From assembly GCF_029211325.2 (NCBI RefSeq), contig NZ_CP135996.1, forward strand, positions 124,001 to 188,000: 64,000 nucleotides of DNA, written 5' to 3'. The translations under genes and the position numbers were made by a program. The notes beneath the pieces are model-generated. The model was not told the origin of the DNA. It searched no databases and was given only the letters and a program-made list of their open reading frames with translations. This DNA is from Caproicibacterium argilliputei. GTDB taxonomy: Bacteria > Bacillota > Clostridia > Oscillospirales > Acutalibacteraceae. Each line of letters opens with the position of its first letter. Position 1 is the first letter of the stretch. This document shows, piece by piece, positions 45,046-53,807 of the stretch.

Positions 45046-45950
45046 AGAATTTTGGATATCTGCTTAAAGAGGGCATTAAAAATATTTGGACCAACCGCAC
45101 GATGTCACTGGCATCTGTGGCGGTGCTGATGAGTTGTCTGCTGATGACCGGCGCGGCGGTGCTGTTCAGTTGGAACATCAAAACCGCCATGAGTATGGTG
45201 GAGGGCAACAACTCCATTAAAGTGTACATCAAGCAGGATGTGCCGACGCTGAAAGCGCTGAAAATCGGTGACGAAATTCGAAAGCTGGACAACGTTGCCA
45301 CCTGCGACTTCGTTTCCAAAGAAGACGGCATGAAAGAAATGAAGCAGATGGTCGGCGAGCAGAACGCCGGTCTGCTGGACGGTCTGGAGGGCGACAACAA
45401 CTGGCTGCCCGACACGTTCCGCATTTCGATGAAAGACCTTTCCAAGTACAAGGAAACTGCCGCGAAAATCACCTCCATCGAAGGGGTGGACAAAATTTAC
45501 GACTATCAGGAGCTGGCAGACAAGCTGACGCGCATTGACCACATTGTCACCAATGTCGGTTTGATTGTGGTGGCTGCGCTGAGTCTGGTTTCGCTGTTCA
45601 TCATTGCGAACACCATTCGAGTAGCCATGTATTCGCGCCGTTTGGAAATCAGCATTATGAAGTCTGTCGGCGCCACCAACTGGTTTATCCGCGTGCCGTT
45701 TTTGGTGGAGGGTATGGTCATTGGCGTGGCTGCCGGCGGCGTTGCGGCGGCGCTGCTGAATTTGGTGTATTACCGCGTGGTCAGTTCCATGGGCATTAGT
45801 TCCTTGTTTAATGTGGTCAACCTCAACAGCATGATGGCGCCGGTTGTTGCGCTGTTTATGCTCATCGGCGCGCTGTTCGGCGCAGTGGGCGGCATTATTT
45901 CCATTGGACGTTACCTGAAAAAAGAAGGAGGTTCTATCGTTGGCTGGTAA
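45042..45950 (+). CDS. ftsX: Cell division protein FtsX
   Basis: Four-transmembrane partner of FtsE. The 302-residue protein has a cytosolic N-terminus, TM1 (about 22-44), an extracellular domain (50-165), and three C-terminal TM segments (about 175-200, 222-250, 265-290). The loop after TM2 has SIMKSVGATNWFIRVPFLVEG, typical of the family. The outer domain is where the hydrolase or its activator binds. It overlaps ftsE by 4 nt and the peptidase gene by 11 nt, so all three are probably translated together. Confidence 0.94.
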   Translation: MKNFGYLLKEGIKNIWTNRTMSLASVAVLMSCLLMTGAAVLFSWNIKTAMSMVEGNNSIKVYIKQDVPTLKALKIGDEIRKLDNVATCDFVSKEDGMKEMKQMVGEQNAGLLDGLEGDNNWLPDTFRISMKDLSKYKETAAKITSIEGVDKIYDYQELADKLTRIDHIVTNVGLIVVAALSLVSLFIIANTIRVAMYSRRLEISIMKSVGATNWFIRVPFLVEGMVIGVAAGGVAAALLNLVYYRVVSSMGISSLFNVVNLNSMMAPVVALFMLIGALFGAVGGIISIGRYLKKEGGSIVGW

Positions 45951-47166
45951 GGCAAAAAACGCGAAAAAAGTCCTCGGCGGTCTGGTTTCGCTGCTGCTCA
46001 CGGCTTCGCTGACCCTGTCGCCGGCCGTTTCTGCCGTATATGCGGCGGGGGACGTGTCGGCGCTGAAGCAGAAGCAGGCAGAGTACGCCCAGCAGAAAAA
46101 GGAAAATGACGCGAAACTCAGCCAGCTCCGTCAGGATAAGAACCAGAAAGAAGCATACAAGCAAACGCTGGAAAGCCAGATTTCCACCCTGCAAAATCAG
46201 ATTGATACATACAACGCGCAGGTCGAGGAGCTGGACGCACAGATTGTAAAGGCGGAGCACGCCATCGCGGGCAAGCAAAGCGCGATTACCACCAACACAG
46301 AGAAGCTCAAACAGCGCCTTTGCGCGCTGTATATGTCTGGCGGCGCAAGCAATCTGGAGATTCTGCTTTCTGCCAGCAGCGTCATTGACTTGGCAGATAA
46401 GGCGACCGCCCTGCAGATGGTGACAGAACACGACACCACTTTAATTGACACGCTGAAAGCGGATATGGCGGCGGTGAAAAAGCAGAAGGATACCATTGAG
46501 CAGAATCGGCAGGATGTTTCCACGGCAAAGACAGCGGTTGCACAGAAGCAGAAAGAGCTTTCCGGCTTGGTCAGCGAGGCGCAGAGCGTCATCAACGACA
46601 TGGCTTCGCAAGAGAAGGATATGCAGTCGGTCAGTGATTCATTGGCGCAGAAGGAAGCGCAGGCCAGCGAGGCGGTTGACCAGTGGTATAAGGAATACGA
46701 GGCAAGCCAGCAGAGAAAGAAAGTGGCGGCGCAACAGAAAGCCGCCGAGCAAAGCAAGGCAAGCGGCAGCAGCAGCGGCTCCTTGATGTGGCCGGTGCCC
46801 AGCTGCACAACGGTCACTTCTCCCTTTGGGCGCCGGAGCAGCCCCGGCGGTATCGGCAGTACCTATCACAAGGGAATTGACATCGGCGCCAGCTATGGGG
46901 CGCAGATTGTGGCGGCAGACAGCGGCGTTGTGGTGCAGGCAGGCGACAACGGCTGGGGGTACGGCAATCTGGTGATTATTGACCACGGCAACGGCTTGAC
47001 CACTTACTATGGGCACATGAGCAGTGTGGCGGTCAGCAGCGGCCAGACGGTGGCCAAGGGACAGCTGATTGGCTATGTTGGCAGTACCGGAAACAGCACA
47101 GGGCCGCACTGTCACTTTGAGGTGCGCCAAAATGGTACAGCAGTTGACCCCATGGGGTATGTTTAA
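45940..47166 (+). CDS. Secreted M23 peptidoglycan hydrolase with coiled coil (FtsEX effector)
   Basis: The 408-residue protein has a signal peptide (LGGLVSLLLTASLTLSPAVSA, cleaved near AVYAA) and a long coiled coil (35-270, Gln/Lys/Glu-rich). A Ser/Gly linker leads to an M23 LytM domain with the zinc residues HKGID near 309 and HCHFEV near 391, and YGHMSS near 360. The architecture matches EnvC/PcsB-like proteins controlled by FtsEX, and the gene is translationally coupled to ftsX. Unlike EnvC, the zinc-binding residues are intact, so it should be catalytic itself. TTG 45940 follows AAGGAGG by 8 nt. Confidence 0.92.
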   Translation: MAGKAKNAKKVLGGLVSLLLTASLTLSPAVSAVYAAGDVSALKQKQAEYAQQKKENDAKLSQLRQDKNQKEAYKQTLESQISTLQNQIDTYNAQVEELDAQIVKAEHAIAGKQSAITTNTEKLKQRLCALYMSGGASNLEILLSASSVIDLADKATALQMVTEHDTTLIDTLKADMAAVKKQKDTIEQNRQDVSTAKTAVAQKQKELSGLVSEAQSVINDMASQEKDMQSVSDSLAQKEAQASEAVDQWYKEYEASQQRKKVAAQQKAAEQSKASGSSSGSLMWPVPSCTTVTSPFGRRSSPGGIGSTYHKGIDIGASYGAQIVAADSGVVVQAGDNGWGYGNLVIIDHGNGLTTYYGHMSSVAVSSGQTVAKGQLIGYVGSTGNSTGPHCHFEVRQNGTAVDPMGYV

Positions 47167-47185
47167 TTTCACAGAAGCGTTTATA

Positions 47186-47228
47186 GAAGACGACGGTTCA
47201 CGCCTTGCGGCGGCCGCCGTCTTTTTTT
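47186..47228 (+). terminator. Terminator of the ftsEX-peptidase operon
   Basis: AGACGACGG pairs with CCGCCGTCT with one mismatch, followed by seven T residues. Confidence 0.8.
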
Positions 47229-47306
47229 AGTGGGGCGTGCAGGGCTGGACTTTTTCAGCAGAAGGGATATACTGGAAGAAAAGCGACGCAGAAAGGGGAG
47301 CAGGAA

Positions 47307-48062
47307 ATGAAACCGCAGACGATTATCATGGACTTTTCTCATGTGTACGAACAGGAGGATTTTTATCGGAACACCCGCTTTGTGTGGGTGGACTGTTCGG
47401 ATATTGCCGGCACTTCCTGTTACTGCACGCCGCAGGCGGCAGACGAGATTCGGCGGCGAATCCGGCCGTATTCCCCATATGGCATTCACTTTATTGATTC
47501 CGGTGATTACCACTATGTCAGTGCGTTTTGGATGGAAAAAATCGAGGAGCCGTTTCACCTGCTGCTGTTTGATTACCACAGCGATATGCAGCCACCGAAG
47601 TTTCCGGGGCTGCTCTCTTGTGGATGCTGGGTGCAGCGTGCCATGGACGAAAACCGGAATCTGCGGCAGGTGTGGATGGTCGGGCCGGATGAAAGCGCCT
47701 TTGCCGGCATTGCCCAGCCGTACCGCAGGCGGCTGCAGTGCATCAGCCTGCAGGCACTGCAGGAGCAGCAGACCTGGGTGCAGCTGCACCGCCTGCAAAG
47801 CAGCCGACTGCCGGTTTATGTGTCGATTGACAAGGATGTGCTGAACACCTACTTTGCGCGCACAGATTGGAGCCAGGGCGGGCTTTCCCTGCCGGTGCTG
47901 GAAAAGCTGCTGGGGCTGTTTGAGTCGCGCTGCAGAGTGCTGGGCGTGGATGTGTGTGGGGAGTGGAAGGCGGACGCCCGCTTCCTGCTGAATCAGGAGG
48001 AAGCGGCAATCAACAATCAGTCCAATTTGGAGCTGCTGCGCTTTTTGCTGCGGCGCGCATAA
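47307..48062 (+). CDS. Arginase/ureohydrolase-fold protein
   Basis: The 251-residue protein has metal-site motifs of the ureohydrolase superfamily in altered form: LLLFDYHSDMQPP near 90-102 (Asp and His for the manganese pair) and VYVSIDKDVLN near 170-180 (Asp-x-Asp). HFIDSGDYHYVS near 60 is also typical of the divergent members. Hydrolysis of a guanidine or amide compound is likely, but the substrate is not clear and true arginase signatures are incomplete. ATG 47307 follows GGGGAG by 6 nt. No signal peptide; stands alone. Confidence 0.7.
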   Translation: MKPQTIIMDFSHVYEQEDFYRNTRFVWVDCSDIAGTSCYCTPQAADEIRRRIRPYSPYGIHFIDSGDYHYVSAFWMEKIEEPFHLLLFDYHSDMQPPKFPGLLSCGCWVQRAMDENRNLRQVWMVGPDESAFAGIAQPYRRRLQCISLQALQEQQTWVQLHRLQSSRLPVYVSIDKDVLNTYFARTDWSQGGLSLPVLEKLLGLFESRCRVLGVDVCGEWKADARFLLNQEEAAINNQSNLELLRFLLRRA

Positions 48063-48098
48063 AAAAACAGGCCTGCCTTTGCTGGCGGGTCTGTTTGT
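48063..48098. terminator. Bidirectional hairpin between convergent genes
   Basis: AAACAGGCCTGCC pairs imperfectly with GGCGGGTCTGTTT and has T or A runs on both sides. Confidence 0.65.
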
Positions 48099-48102
48099 AT
48101 TT

Positions 48103-49866
48103 TCAGCCGAGATTCGGTTCTGCCGTCAGGGTAATCTGCGCGGCGGCTTTGCCCTCTGATTCGAAAAGGAGCAGTTCGTTTTCTCCCTGCCGCAGCAGCG
48201 GTGCGGGGATATACAGGTGCTTCTGCGGGCCAATTTCCCAGAAGCGCCCCAGCTGAAAGCCGTTGAGCAGGGCGCAGCCCTTTCCCCATCCGGTCAAGTC
48301 TAGGAACGTGTCACCAGGCTGCTCCACGGTAAAGGGAATGCGGTAAAAGGACGGGGTGCCGGTGCGGTACGGCTTGCTAAAGTCTATTTTACGCGCCATG
48401 TCCGCGTCCATCGGCAGCGGATACATTTTCCATCCGGCGTGGCTGTGACCGTTGAGCAGTACAGAACCGTCAATGCCTTTCCGCTGCTGTTCCATGCGCG
48501 GGCCGTAGTTGACGCGCCCCATGTTCTCCGTCAGGATTTCCAGCTCAGAGCGGCTGCCAGACAGTGGCGCAGCCGGGTGCTCCCGCAGCAGGTCATGGTC
48601 ATAAAGTGTCAGGTACAGTTCGCGGTCAAAGAACACCTGCGCGCGGTCATTGGCACCGATGAGCTGCAGCTTTTCGATGGGAACATTCGGCTTTAGCGCA
48701 GAAACGTAACAGGTATAGCCAAAATTCTGACCGAGTTTTTCCATGCACAGCGGCCACGGGCTTTCCGTGCAGTCTGCAAGTTCCTCCAAAACGGAAAACA
48801 GCGATACCGCGTCCTGCACCGGGAAACTGCCATATGCCTTGCGTGGCGCAGGTGGGTCAAGCGTTACTTCCGGAAGCGGTGCATACTTGGCAATGACCTT
48901 TTGAAAGGCATGGTATTTCGGCGTCAGGCGTCCGTCTTCGGTCAGCAGGGCATCATAGTCATAAGAGGTGACATCCGGCTGCAGGTGGTCGTAGTAGTTG
49001 GAGCCGTTGGTAAAGCCAAAGTTGGTGCCGCCGTGGAACATATAGATGTTGACGCTGCCGCGCTTTAAGATTTCATCCAGTTCCTGTGCACAGGTCGCGG
49101 CGTCTGTGGTGTGGTGTGCCGCGTCGCCCCAGGCGTCAAACCAACCGACCCAAAACTCGGTACACATCAAAGGACCGCTGCCGATATGCTGCTGCAGCAC
49201 CGGAAACTGTTTCGGTGCATTAGAGCCAAAATTAGCGGTTGGCAAAGCGCCGTCAATGCTGCCGCCGTTGAGATAATCGCCCCACGGGCCGTCGGAGGTG
49301 ATGAACGGCACGGTTGCGCCGTTTTCACGCATACAGTCCCGCAGTGCAGCTAGGTAACCGGTTTCATCTCCGTAAGCACCGTATTCATTTTCCACTTGCA
49401 TCAGGATGACCGGACCGCCGCGGTCTGCCTGCAGCGGCGTTAAGATGGAAAAAAGTTTTTGGTAGTAACTGCGCACCCGTTCCAGAAACGGCGGATAGGA
49501 ACAGCGCAGCTTCATGCCATCCTCTGCCAGCAGCCAGCCCGGCAGACCGCCGAACTCCCACTCCCCGCAGATATAGGGGGAGGGGCGCACAATGGCGTAA
49601 AGCCCCTCTTCCTGCGCGGTTCTCAGAAAGGCTGCAAGATCCAGCATTCCAGTGAAGCAAAACTCACCGGGGCGCGGCTCATGCAGATTCCATGGCACAT
49701 AGGTTTCTACCGTGTTGCAGCCCAAGGCGCGCAGCTTTCGCAGGCGGTCGCGCCAGTAAGCCGGAACGACGCGGAAGTAGTGAATAGAGCCGGAAATGAT
49801 TTGGAAGGGTCGGCTGTCTAAGTAAAACTGGTCTTTTATTGCAAGCGTGTGCGTTGCGGCAGTCAT
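48103..49866 (-). CDS. Beta-galactosidase, glycoside hydrolase family 35
   Basis: Retaining beta-galactosidase of 587 residues, no signal peptide, so probably intracellular. GH35 marks are the N-terminal block ISGSIHYFRVVPAYWRDRL, ETYVPWNLHEPRPG, the acid/base Glu in VENEYGAYG near 157-160, and the nucleophile Glu in CTEFWVGWFDAWG near 236. FHGGTNFGFTNG follows near 283. C-terminal jelly-roll domains end with GCALLNGFQLGRFW. The start ATG 49866 is preceded by AAAGGAC. A LacI-type operator in the leader suggests sugar-controlled expression. Confidence 0.94.
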   Translation of the reverse strand: MTAATHTLAIKDQFYLDSRPFQIISGSIHYFRVVPAYWRDRLRKLRALGCNTVETYVPWNLHEPRPGEFCFTGMLDLAAFLRTAQEEGLYAIVRPSPYICGEWEFGGLPGWLLAEDGMKLRCSYPPFLERVRSYYQKLFSILTPLQADRGGPVILMQVENEYGAYGDETGYLAALRDCMRENGATVPFITSDGPWGDYLNGGSIDGALPTANFGSNAPKQFPVLQQHIGSGPLMCTEFWVGWFDAWGDAAHHTTDAATCAQELDEILKRGSVNIYMFHGGTNFGFTNGSNYYDHLQPDVTSYDYDALLTEDGRLTPKYHAFQKVIAKYAPLPEVTLDPPAPRKAYGSFPVQDAVSLFSVLEELADCTESPWPLCMEKLGQNFGYTCYVSALKPNVPIEKLQLIGANDRAQVFFDRELYLTLYDHDLLREHPAAPLSGSRSELEILTENMGRVNYGPRMEQQRKGIDGSVLLNGHSHAGWKMYPLPMDADMARKIDFSKPYRTGTPSFYRIPFTVEQPGDTFLDLTGWGKGCALLNGFQLGRFWEIGPQKHLYIPAPLLRQGENELLLFESEGKAAAQITLTAEPNLG

Positions 49867-49911
49867 AGCAAGCGTCCTTTCTGCATCTGGTCAGTGCGGG
49901 AAATTTTAAAA

Positions 49912-49946
49912 TGAAACCGGTTTCTTTTTGTATGTTAACTATAGCA
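49912..49946 (-). promoter_or_regulatory. Promoter with LacI-type operator for the GH35 gene
   Basis: On the minus strand an extended -10 (TGC-TATAGT, 49938-49946) is followed by the palindrome GAAACCGGTTTC (49913-49924). The palindrome lies just downstream of the expected transcript start, a roadblock position. The CCGG centre differs from the CcpA cre consensus. Confidence 0.6.
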
Positions 49947-50007
49947 CGTTCCCTTCGGCGCGTCAATACGGCAATCTGCCAAATAAAAACGCACACAAAT
50001 TGAAAAA

Positions 50008-50036
50008 GCCGGCACCGCAGGCTGCAGTGCCGGTTC
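50008..50036 (-). terminator. Terminator of the DUF212 gene
   Basis: On the minus strand AACCGGCACTGCAG pairs with the CTGCGGTGCCGGCTT arm and is followed by a T run. Confidence 0.8.
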
Positions 50037-50059
50037 GTTGTACATATGCAGTGAGTCCT

Positions 50060-50500
50060 TTACAAAAAGCGATGGACGAAAATGCCCTGCACCAGAATCG
50101 CCATGAGAATGCCCAGCAGCCCGCCGCAGATCACTTCGATGGGCCGATGCCCCAGACTGGTTTCCAGCGGCGTAAAGGCGGTGTCTGACGGCTGCAGGCG
50201 AGCTTCCAGTGCATTGATGACTGCGGCGTGGCGCCCCGCCTCCCAGCGGACACCCAGTGCGTCATAGATGACAACAGCCGCCATGGTAAAGCCGAGCGCA
50301 AATTCCACGGAGGAAAAGCCGCGTACCATGCCGCAGCTGAAAGCGGCCGCGCAGACAAACGCCGTGTGAGAGCTGGGCATACCGCCGGTGCCGACTGCCA
50401 CCCGCAGCGTGACCCTTCCGCCGTGCACGTGGCAAAGCAGCACTTTAATCAGCTGGGCAAGCAGCCATGCCATCACCGCGGATGCAATGATCCAGTTCAT
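50060..50500 (-). CDS. Divergent PAP2-family membrane protein (DUF212)
   Basis: The 146-residue integral membrane protein has the DUF212 pattern: VGTGGMPSSHTAFVCAAA near 35-52 (the phosphatase-like SSH motif), YDALGVRWEAGRHA near 80 and a C-terminal LGHRPIEVICGGLLGI. Four hydrophobic segments. The family is related to PAP2 acid phosphatases, but its substrate is unknown. I chose ATG 50500, which follows AGGAGG by about 8 nt; the longer frame upstream has no domain. Confidence 0.88.
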   Translation of the reverse strand: MNWIIASAVMAWLLAQLIKVLLCHVHGGRVTLRVAVGTGGMPSSHTAFVCAAAFSCGMVRGFSSVEFALGFTMAAVVIYDALGVRWEAGRHAAVINALEARLQPSDTAFTPLETSLGHRPIEVICGGLLGILMAILVQGIFVHRFL

Positions 50501-50540
50501 ACAGTCTCCTCCTGTAAAGCCGGCGCTGCCGGCTTCGGCC

Positions 50541-50584
50541 AAAATAGGCAAGCCTAACCGCAGCGGCAGGCTTGCCCCTATTTT
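50541..50584. repeat. Long inverted repeat upstream of the DUF212 gene
   Basis: Arms AAAATAGGCAAGCCT and AGGCTTGCCCCTATTTT pair nearly perfectly around a 12-nt loop. It can act as a terminator on either strand and lies 41 bp before the DUF212 start. Confidence 0.6.
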
Positions 50585-50776
50585 GCGTATTTGTAAAAAA
50601 ATCTTCTCTTTGCATTATACCCTGCCGGGCAGATAATGTAAAGGAACAATTTGCGGGTGTGTGTTCCGCTGCAAGGATTGGCTTCCTGCAAAAAATTTAT
50701 ACAAAAAAAGAAGGAGCAGCCGGCGGCGCTTCTTCTTTTGCTCGGACGAAACCAAGCTGTGCTGCCACAGGCACTG

Positions 50777-50992
50777 TCAGCGGCGCAGGTCGGCTTTCAG
50801 CTGTTTGACAGATGTGTAGTGGCACGGCAATTGCTGCAGATAGGAGAGCGCGTACAGCCACTGCGCCAGGGTGTATTCCTCATCCGGAATATGCAGTAGG
50901 GTTTCCCTTAAAAAAGGATAGGTTCGTAAATCGGACAGTATTCCGCTGGTCTGCTGCGCAAGCGCTTCCAGCAATGCGGCATCCTCGCTCAT
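50777..50992 (-). CDS. Small hypothetical protein
   Basis: A 71-residue acidic, Leu-rich protein with no signal peptide or membrane segment. ATG 50992 follows AAGGTGAG by 4-5 nt. It is mostly helical in appearance (ALLEALAQQTSGILSDLR, then EEYTLAQWLYALSYLQQLP). A hairpin with a T run on the minus strand follows at 50703-50738. I do not recognise the family; start, ribosome-binding site and terminator support it as a real gene. Confidence 0.6.
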   Translation of the reverse strand: MSEDAALLEALAQQTSGILSDLRTYPFLRETLLHIPDEEYTLAQWLYALSYLQQLPCHYTSVKQLKADLRR

Positions 50993-51514
50993 AAGCTCAC
51001 CTTCCTATGCGGATATTCCCTAAACGAAGAAAGGATGGGGAAAGCGGATGAAAATCCTGTAGAAAAAAATTCACACAGTCATTTTTGGAAGACTAAGGGC
51101 ATCTCTTTACCTAAATACTAACATATTCCCCGCAAAAGTCAATAGAAAACTGTAAATTATACATGGATTTCTTGACTTATGAAAAAAGTATTTTCTGTTC
51201 AGATTGTGTAAAGCAGAGAATGCCGGCGCATTGGTGTGCAAACAGATAGGCATGGAAAAACCGGACTATTATGCCGCTTTCAGAAAAGTAAAGGAATCTA
51301 AAAAGCTTTGTTTACAGGCATGGGCAGAGCTTCACAGAGAATAATGCTATTATTTTCAATTGCTTCTATTAGCAAAATAAATGGGAACATAAGCATAAAT
51401 AAAGAAGTAAAATCCCAAGTCGGACAGAAGTGGAACCGCGCGGGTCGGTGGCATTTGTTTTTTTCCAGTGCAGATGGTATAGTGATTATAAATGCACAGG
51501 GAAAGGTACGGGCG
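50993..51514. other. 522-bp AT-rich intergenic region before recQ
   Basis: No convincing gene. The left part is AT-rich with scattered TTGAC motifs. The recQ promoter is at its right end: TTGTTT at 51455-51460, 17-bp spacer, TATAGT at 51478-51483 with an extended TGG. A 30-codon frame at 51252-51344 has no ribosome-binding site. Confidence 0.55.
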
Positions 51515-53362
51515 ATGGTGGACAAAGCAAAGGTTTTAAAAGAATACTTCGGGTACGACAAATTCCGCACCGGGCAGGAGGAAGTGGTGGATGCCTTGCT
51601 GGCAGGGCAGGATGTGCTGGCGGTCATGCCGACCGGCGCGGGCAAATCGGTTTGCTTTCAGGTGCCGGCACTGCTGCTGCCGGGAATCACACTGGTGGTT
51701 TCTCCGCTGATTTCCCTGATGCAGGACCAGGTGCGCGAGCTGGTGGAGGCCGGCGTGCCGGCGGCGTACCTTAACAGCGCGCTGACCGATGCACAGTATG
51801 CGCACGCACTGCGCAATGCCGTCGCAGGCAAGTATAAGATTATCTACGCCGCGCCGGAGCGCCTACTGACAGACCGCTTTCAGGCGTTTGTGCGCCAAGT
51901 GCAGGTTTCGCTGGTGGCGGTGGATGAAGCCCACTGTGTTTCGCAGTGGGGGCAGGACTTTCGCCCCGGGTACCTGCAGGTGACCGACTTTGTGGCAGGG
52001 CTGGCACAGCGGCCGGTGGTGGCGGCTTTTACCGCAACGGCGACACAGGCGGTTAAGCAGGACATCGTGCGGCTGCTGCAGCTGCGCGACGCGCGGCAGG
52101 TGGTCACCGGCTTTGACCGGGAAAATCTTTTTTACGAAGTGCGCCGCCCGCGTGACAAAAAAGCGGAGCTTTTGACGCTGCTGCGCCGCTTTCCAGAAGA
52201 TGCGGGCATTGTGTACTGCTCTACCCGCAAGGCGGTGGAGGATGTGTGTGCGTTTTTGAATGAGCAGGGGCACCCAGCCGCGCGGTATCACGCGGGGCTT
52301 TCCCAGCAGGAGCGGCAGAAGAATCAAGAGGATTTTCTGTATGACCGTGTTTCCGTGATGGTCGCGACCAACGCGTTTGGCATGGGCATTGACAAGTCCA
52401 ATGTGCGGTTTGTGATTCATTTTAATATGCCCAAAGATTTGGAGAGCTACTACCAGGAGGCGGGGCGCGCCGGGCGTGACGGCGCGCCGGCGCAGTGCAT
52501 CCTGCTGTACAGTGGGCAGGACGTGCGCACCAACCAGTTTTTAATTGAACACGGCGGGCAGGACGACGCACTGGATGAGGAAACCCGCGAGGAAGTGCGC
52601 AAAAAAGATCGGGAGCGCCTGCGGCAGATGACCTTTTACAGCACGACGCAGCACTGTCTGCGGCATTTCATCTTGAAGTATTTCGGCGAGTCAAGCCCGA
52701 TGTTCTGCAATGCCTGCGGCAACTGCACAGCAGCGGCGGAAGAGGTGGATGTGACCGTGGATGCGCAGAAGATTCTGTGCTGTGTCCGCCGCACCGGCGA
52801 GCGCTTCGGCGTGGCTTTGATTACCGACATCCTGGTGGGTGCGCAGAATGAGCGGATTGAACGGTTGGAACTGAACCGCCAGAGCACCTACGGCGCGCTT
52901 GCCGGGCTGCGAGTCGATGCGGTGCGCACGCGCATCCAGTGGCTGTTGGAAAGCGGATGCCTGCAGCGCAGTGACAGCGAGTATCCGGTGCTGCTGCTTG
53001 GCCCGCAGGCGGAGGAAGTGCTGTTCCACGGGCAAAAGGTGACGCTGCGCACAGTCCGCGAAGAAAAGAAACCGTCACAGAAACGGCAGCAGGCGGGTGC
53101 GGAAATTGTGAATCCGGAACTGTTTGAGCGCCTGCGTGCCCTGCGCAAGAAAATTGCGGCAAAGCAGAGTGTTCCGGCCTTTGTTATTTTCACCGATGCC
53201 ACACTGCGTGCCATGTCCGCGTATATGCCGGTGTCCGAGCAGGAGATGATCGGCAAAGTCAACGGTGTCGGCGAAAAGAAGCTGCGGCGCTATGGGGAGG
53301 CATTTTTGGCGTGCATTCGCGCCTACAAGCAGGAGGGGGCTGCGCAAAAAGAGAAATCTTGA
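51515..53362 (+). CDS. recQ: ATP-dependent DNA helicase RecQ
   Basis: 3'-5' helicase for recombination and fork repair. The 615-residue protein has the RecQ motif 0 region (YFGYDKFRTGQEE), Walker A MPTGAGKSVC near 42-51, DEAH-type VDEAHCVSQWG near 138, motif VI QEAGRAGRDG near 315, the zinc site (Cys with FCNACGNC near 395), the winged helix and a C-terminal HRDC domain (from about 525). ATG 51515 has AAAGG 9 nt upstream; GTG 51518 is also possible. Frames further upstream are AT-rich non-coding DNA. Confidence 0.95.
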   Translation: MVDKAKVLKEYFGYDKFRTGQEEVVDALLAGQDVLAVMPTGAGKSVCFQVPALLLPGITLVVSPLISLMQDQVRELVEAGVPAAYLNSALTDAQYAHALRNAVAGKYKIIYAAPERLLTDRFQAFVRQVQVSLVAVDEAHCVSQWGQDFRPGYLQVTDFVAGLAQRPVVAAFTATATQAVKQDIVRLLQLRDARQVVTGFDRENLFYEVRRPRDKKAELLTLLRRFPEDAGIVYCSTRKAVEDVCAFLNEQGHPAARYHAGLSQQERQKNQEDFLYDRVSVMVATNAFGMGIDKSNVRFVIHFNMPKDLESYYQEAGRAGRDGAPAQCILLYSGQDVRTNQFLIEHGGQDDALDEETREEVRKKDRERLRQMTFYSTTQHCLRHFILKYFGESSPMFCNACGNCTAAAEEVDVTVDAQKILCCVRRTGERFGVALITDILVGAQNERIERLELNRQSTYGALAGLRVDAVRTRIQWLLESGCLQRSDSEYPVLLLGPQAEEVLFHGQKVTLRTVREEKKPSQKRQQAGAEIVNPELFERLRALRKKIAAKQSVPAFVIFTDATLRAMSAYMPVSEQEMIGKVNGVGEKKLRRYGEAFLACIRAYKQEGAAQKEKS

Positions 53363-53464
53363 ATGAATCATGAATTGTTCTTGCGGAAAATGTGAAATAA
53401 CCGTGATAATTTGATGAATAAATATGTTTTTTGCAAGATTCTATAAAAATATTTCAAAAAGGGC

Positions 53465-53493
53465 TTGCGCTTTAAAAGGGAAGGTGCTATAAT
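53465..53493 (+). promoter_or_regulatory. Promoter of an unexplained short transcript
   Basis: TTGCGC, 17-bp spacer, TATAAT, in the AT-rich DNA after recQ. It has no known gene downstream on this strand for more than 2 kb. Confidence 0.65.
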
Positions 53494-53499
53494 ACAAAC

Positions 53500-53742
53500 A
53501 TCCCAAGAAGATAGGAGCGAGTCCAATGGAGTAAGGCAGATGGATGCGCGCCCCGACAGGGGAATCTAAAAGAAAGGGTGAGTCCAATGGCACAGGAAAG
53601 CGAACCATCACAGCAACATATTTTCGGCGAAAGGACTGTTGCCCATGACTTCGTGAATCCGGAGGTTCTCTCCGTGTCCGTATGAGTGAAAGATTTTCCC
53701 GAATGGGCTCATTGGGGAAAACAAAAAATAAAATCAATTCAA
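53500..53742 (+). ncRNA. Unassigned structured leader or small RNA with duplicated initiation sites
   Basis: Candidate transcript from the 53465 promoter. It holds two copies of GAGTCCAATGG (53519-53529 and 53580-53590), each preceded by a purine-rich Shine-Dalgarno. The first opens a two-codon frame (ATG GAG TAA) and the second opens a 32-codon frame. A GGGG/CCCC hairpin lies between them. A further hairpin (TTTTCCC with GGGAAAA, 53694-53721) follows the 32-codon frame. It does not match any riboswitch class I can recall. Confidence 0.4.
53587..53685 (+). CDS. Possible 32-residue peptide
   Basis: ATG 53587 follows AAAGGGTGAG by about 5 nt and the frame stops at TGA 53685. The peptide is polar, without Cys or a hydrophobic stretch, and ends FVNPEVLSVSV. 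Support comes from the clear promoter, the ribosome-binding site and the repeated initiation context, not from homology. It could be a regulatory or stalling peptide, or chance. Confidence 0.35.
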   Translation: MAQESEPSQQHIFGERTVAHDFVNPEVLSVSV

Positions 53743-53744
53743 AA

Positions 53745-53782
53745 AAAGACACCCGCAAAGCAGAAATGCTTTGCGGGTGTCT
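53745..53782. terminator. Strong bidirectional terminator
   Basis: GACACCCGCAAAGCA and TGCTTTGCGGGTGTC form a 15-bp perfect stem. On the minus strand a run of T residues follows, ending the SDR transcript. On the plus strand it can end the unexplained RNA. Confidence 0.88.
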
Positions 53783-53807
53783 TGCTGTGTCTCTTTATAA
53801 AGATACC

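Noticed and set aside
49912..49925. CcpA cre site
   Set aside because: The centre is CCGG rather than the cre-type RCGY; a LacI-family operator of another specificity fits better.
51252..51344. 30-codon frame upstream of recQ
   Set aside because: No Shine-Dalgarno or promoter; probably chance in AT-rich DNA.
53500..53742. Known riboswitch (THF, fluoride, glycine, SAM, preQ1, guanidine)
   Set aside because: None of the conserved core sequences I know for these classes is present.
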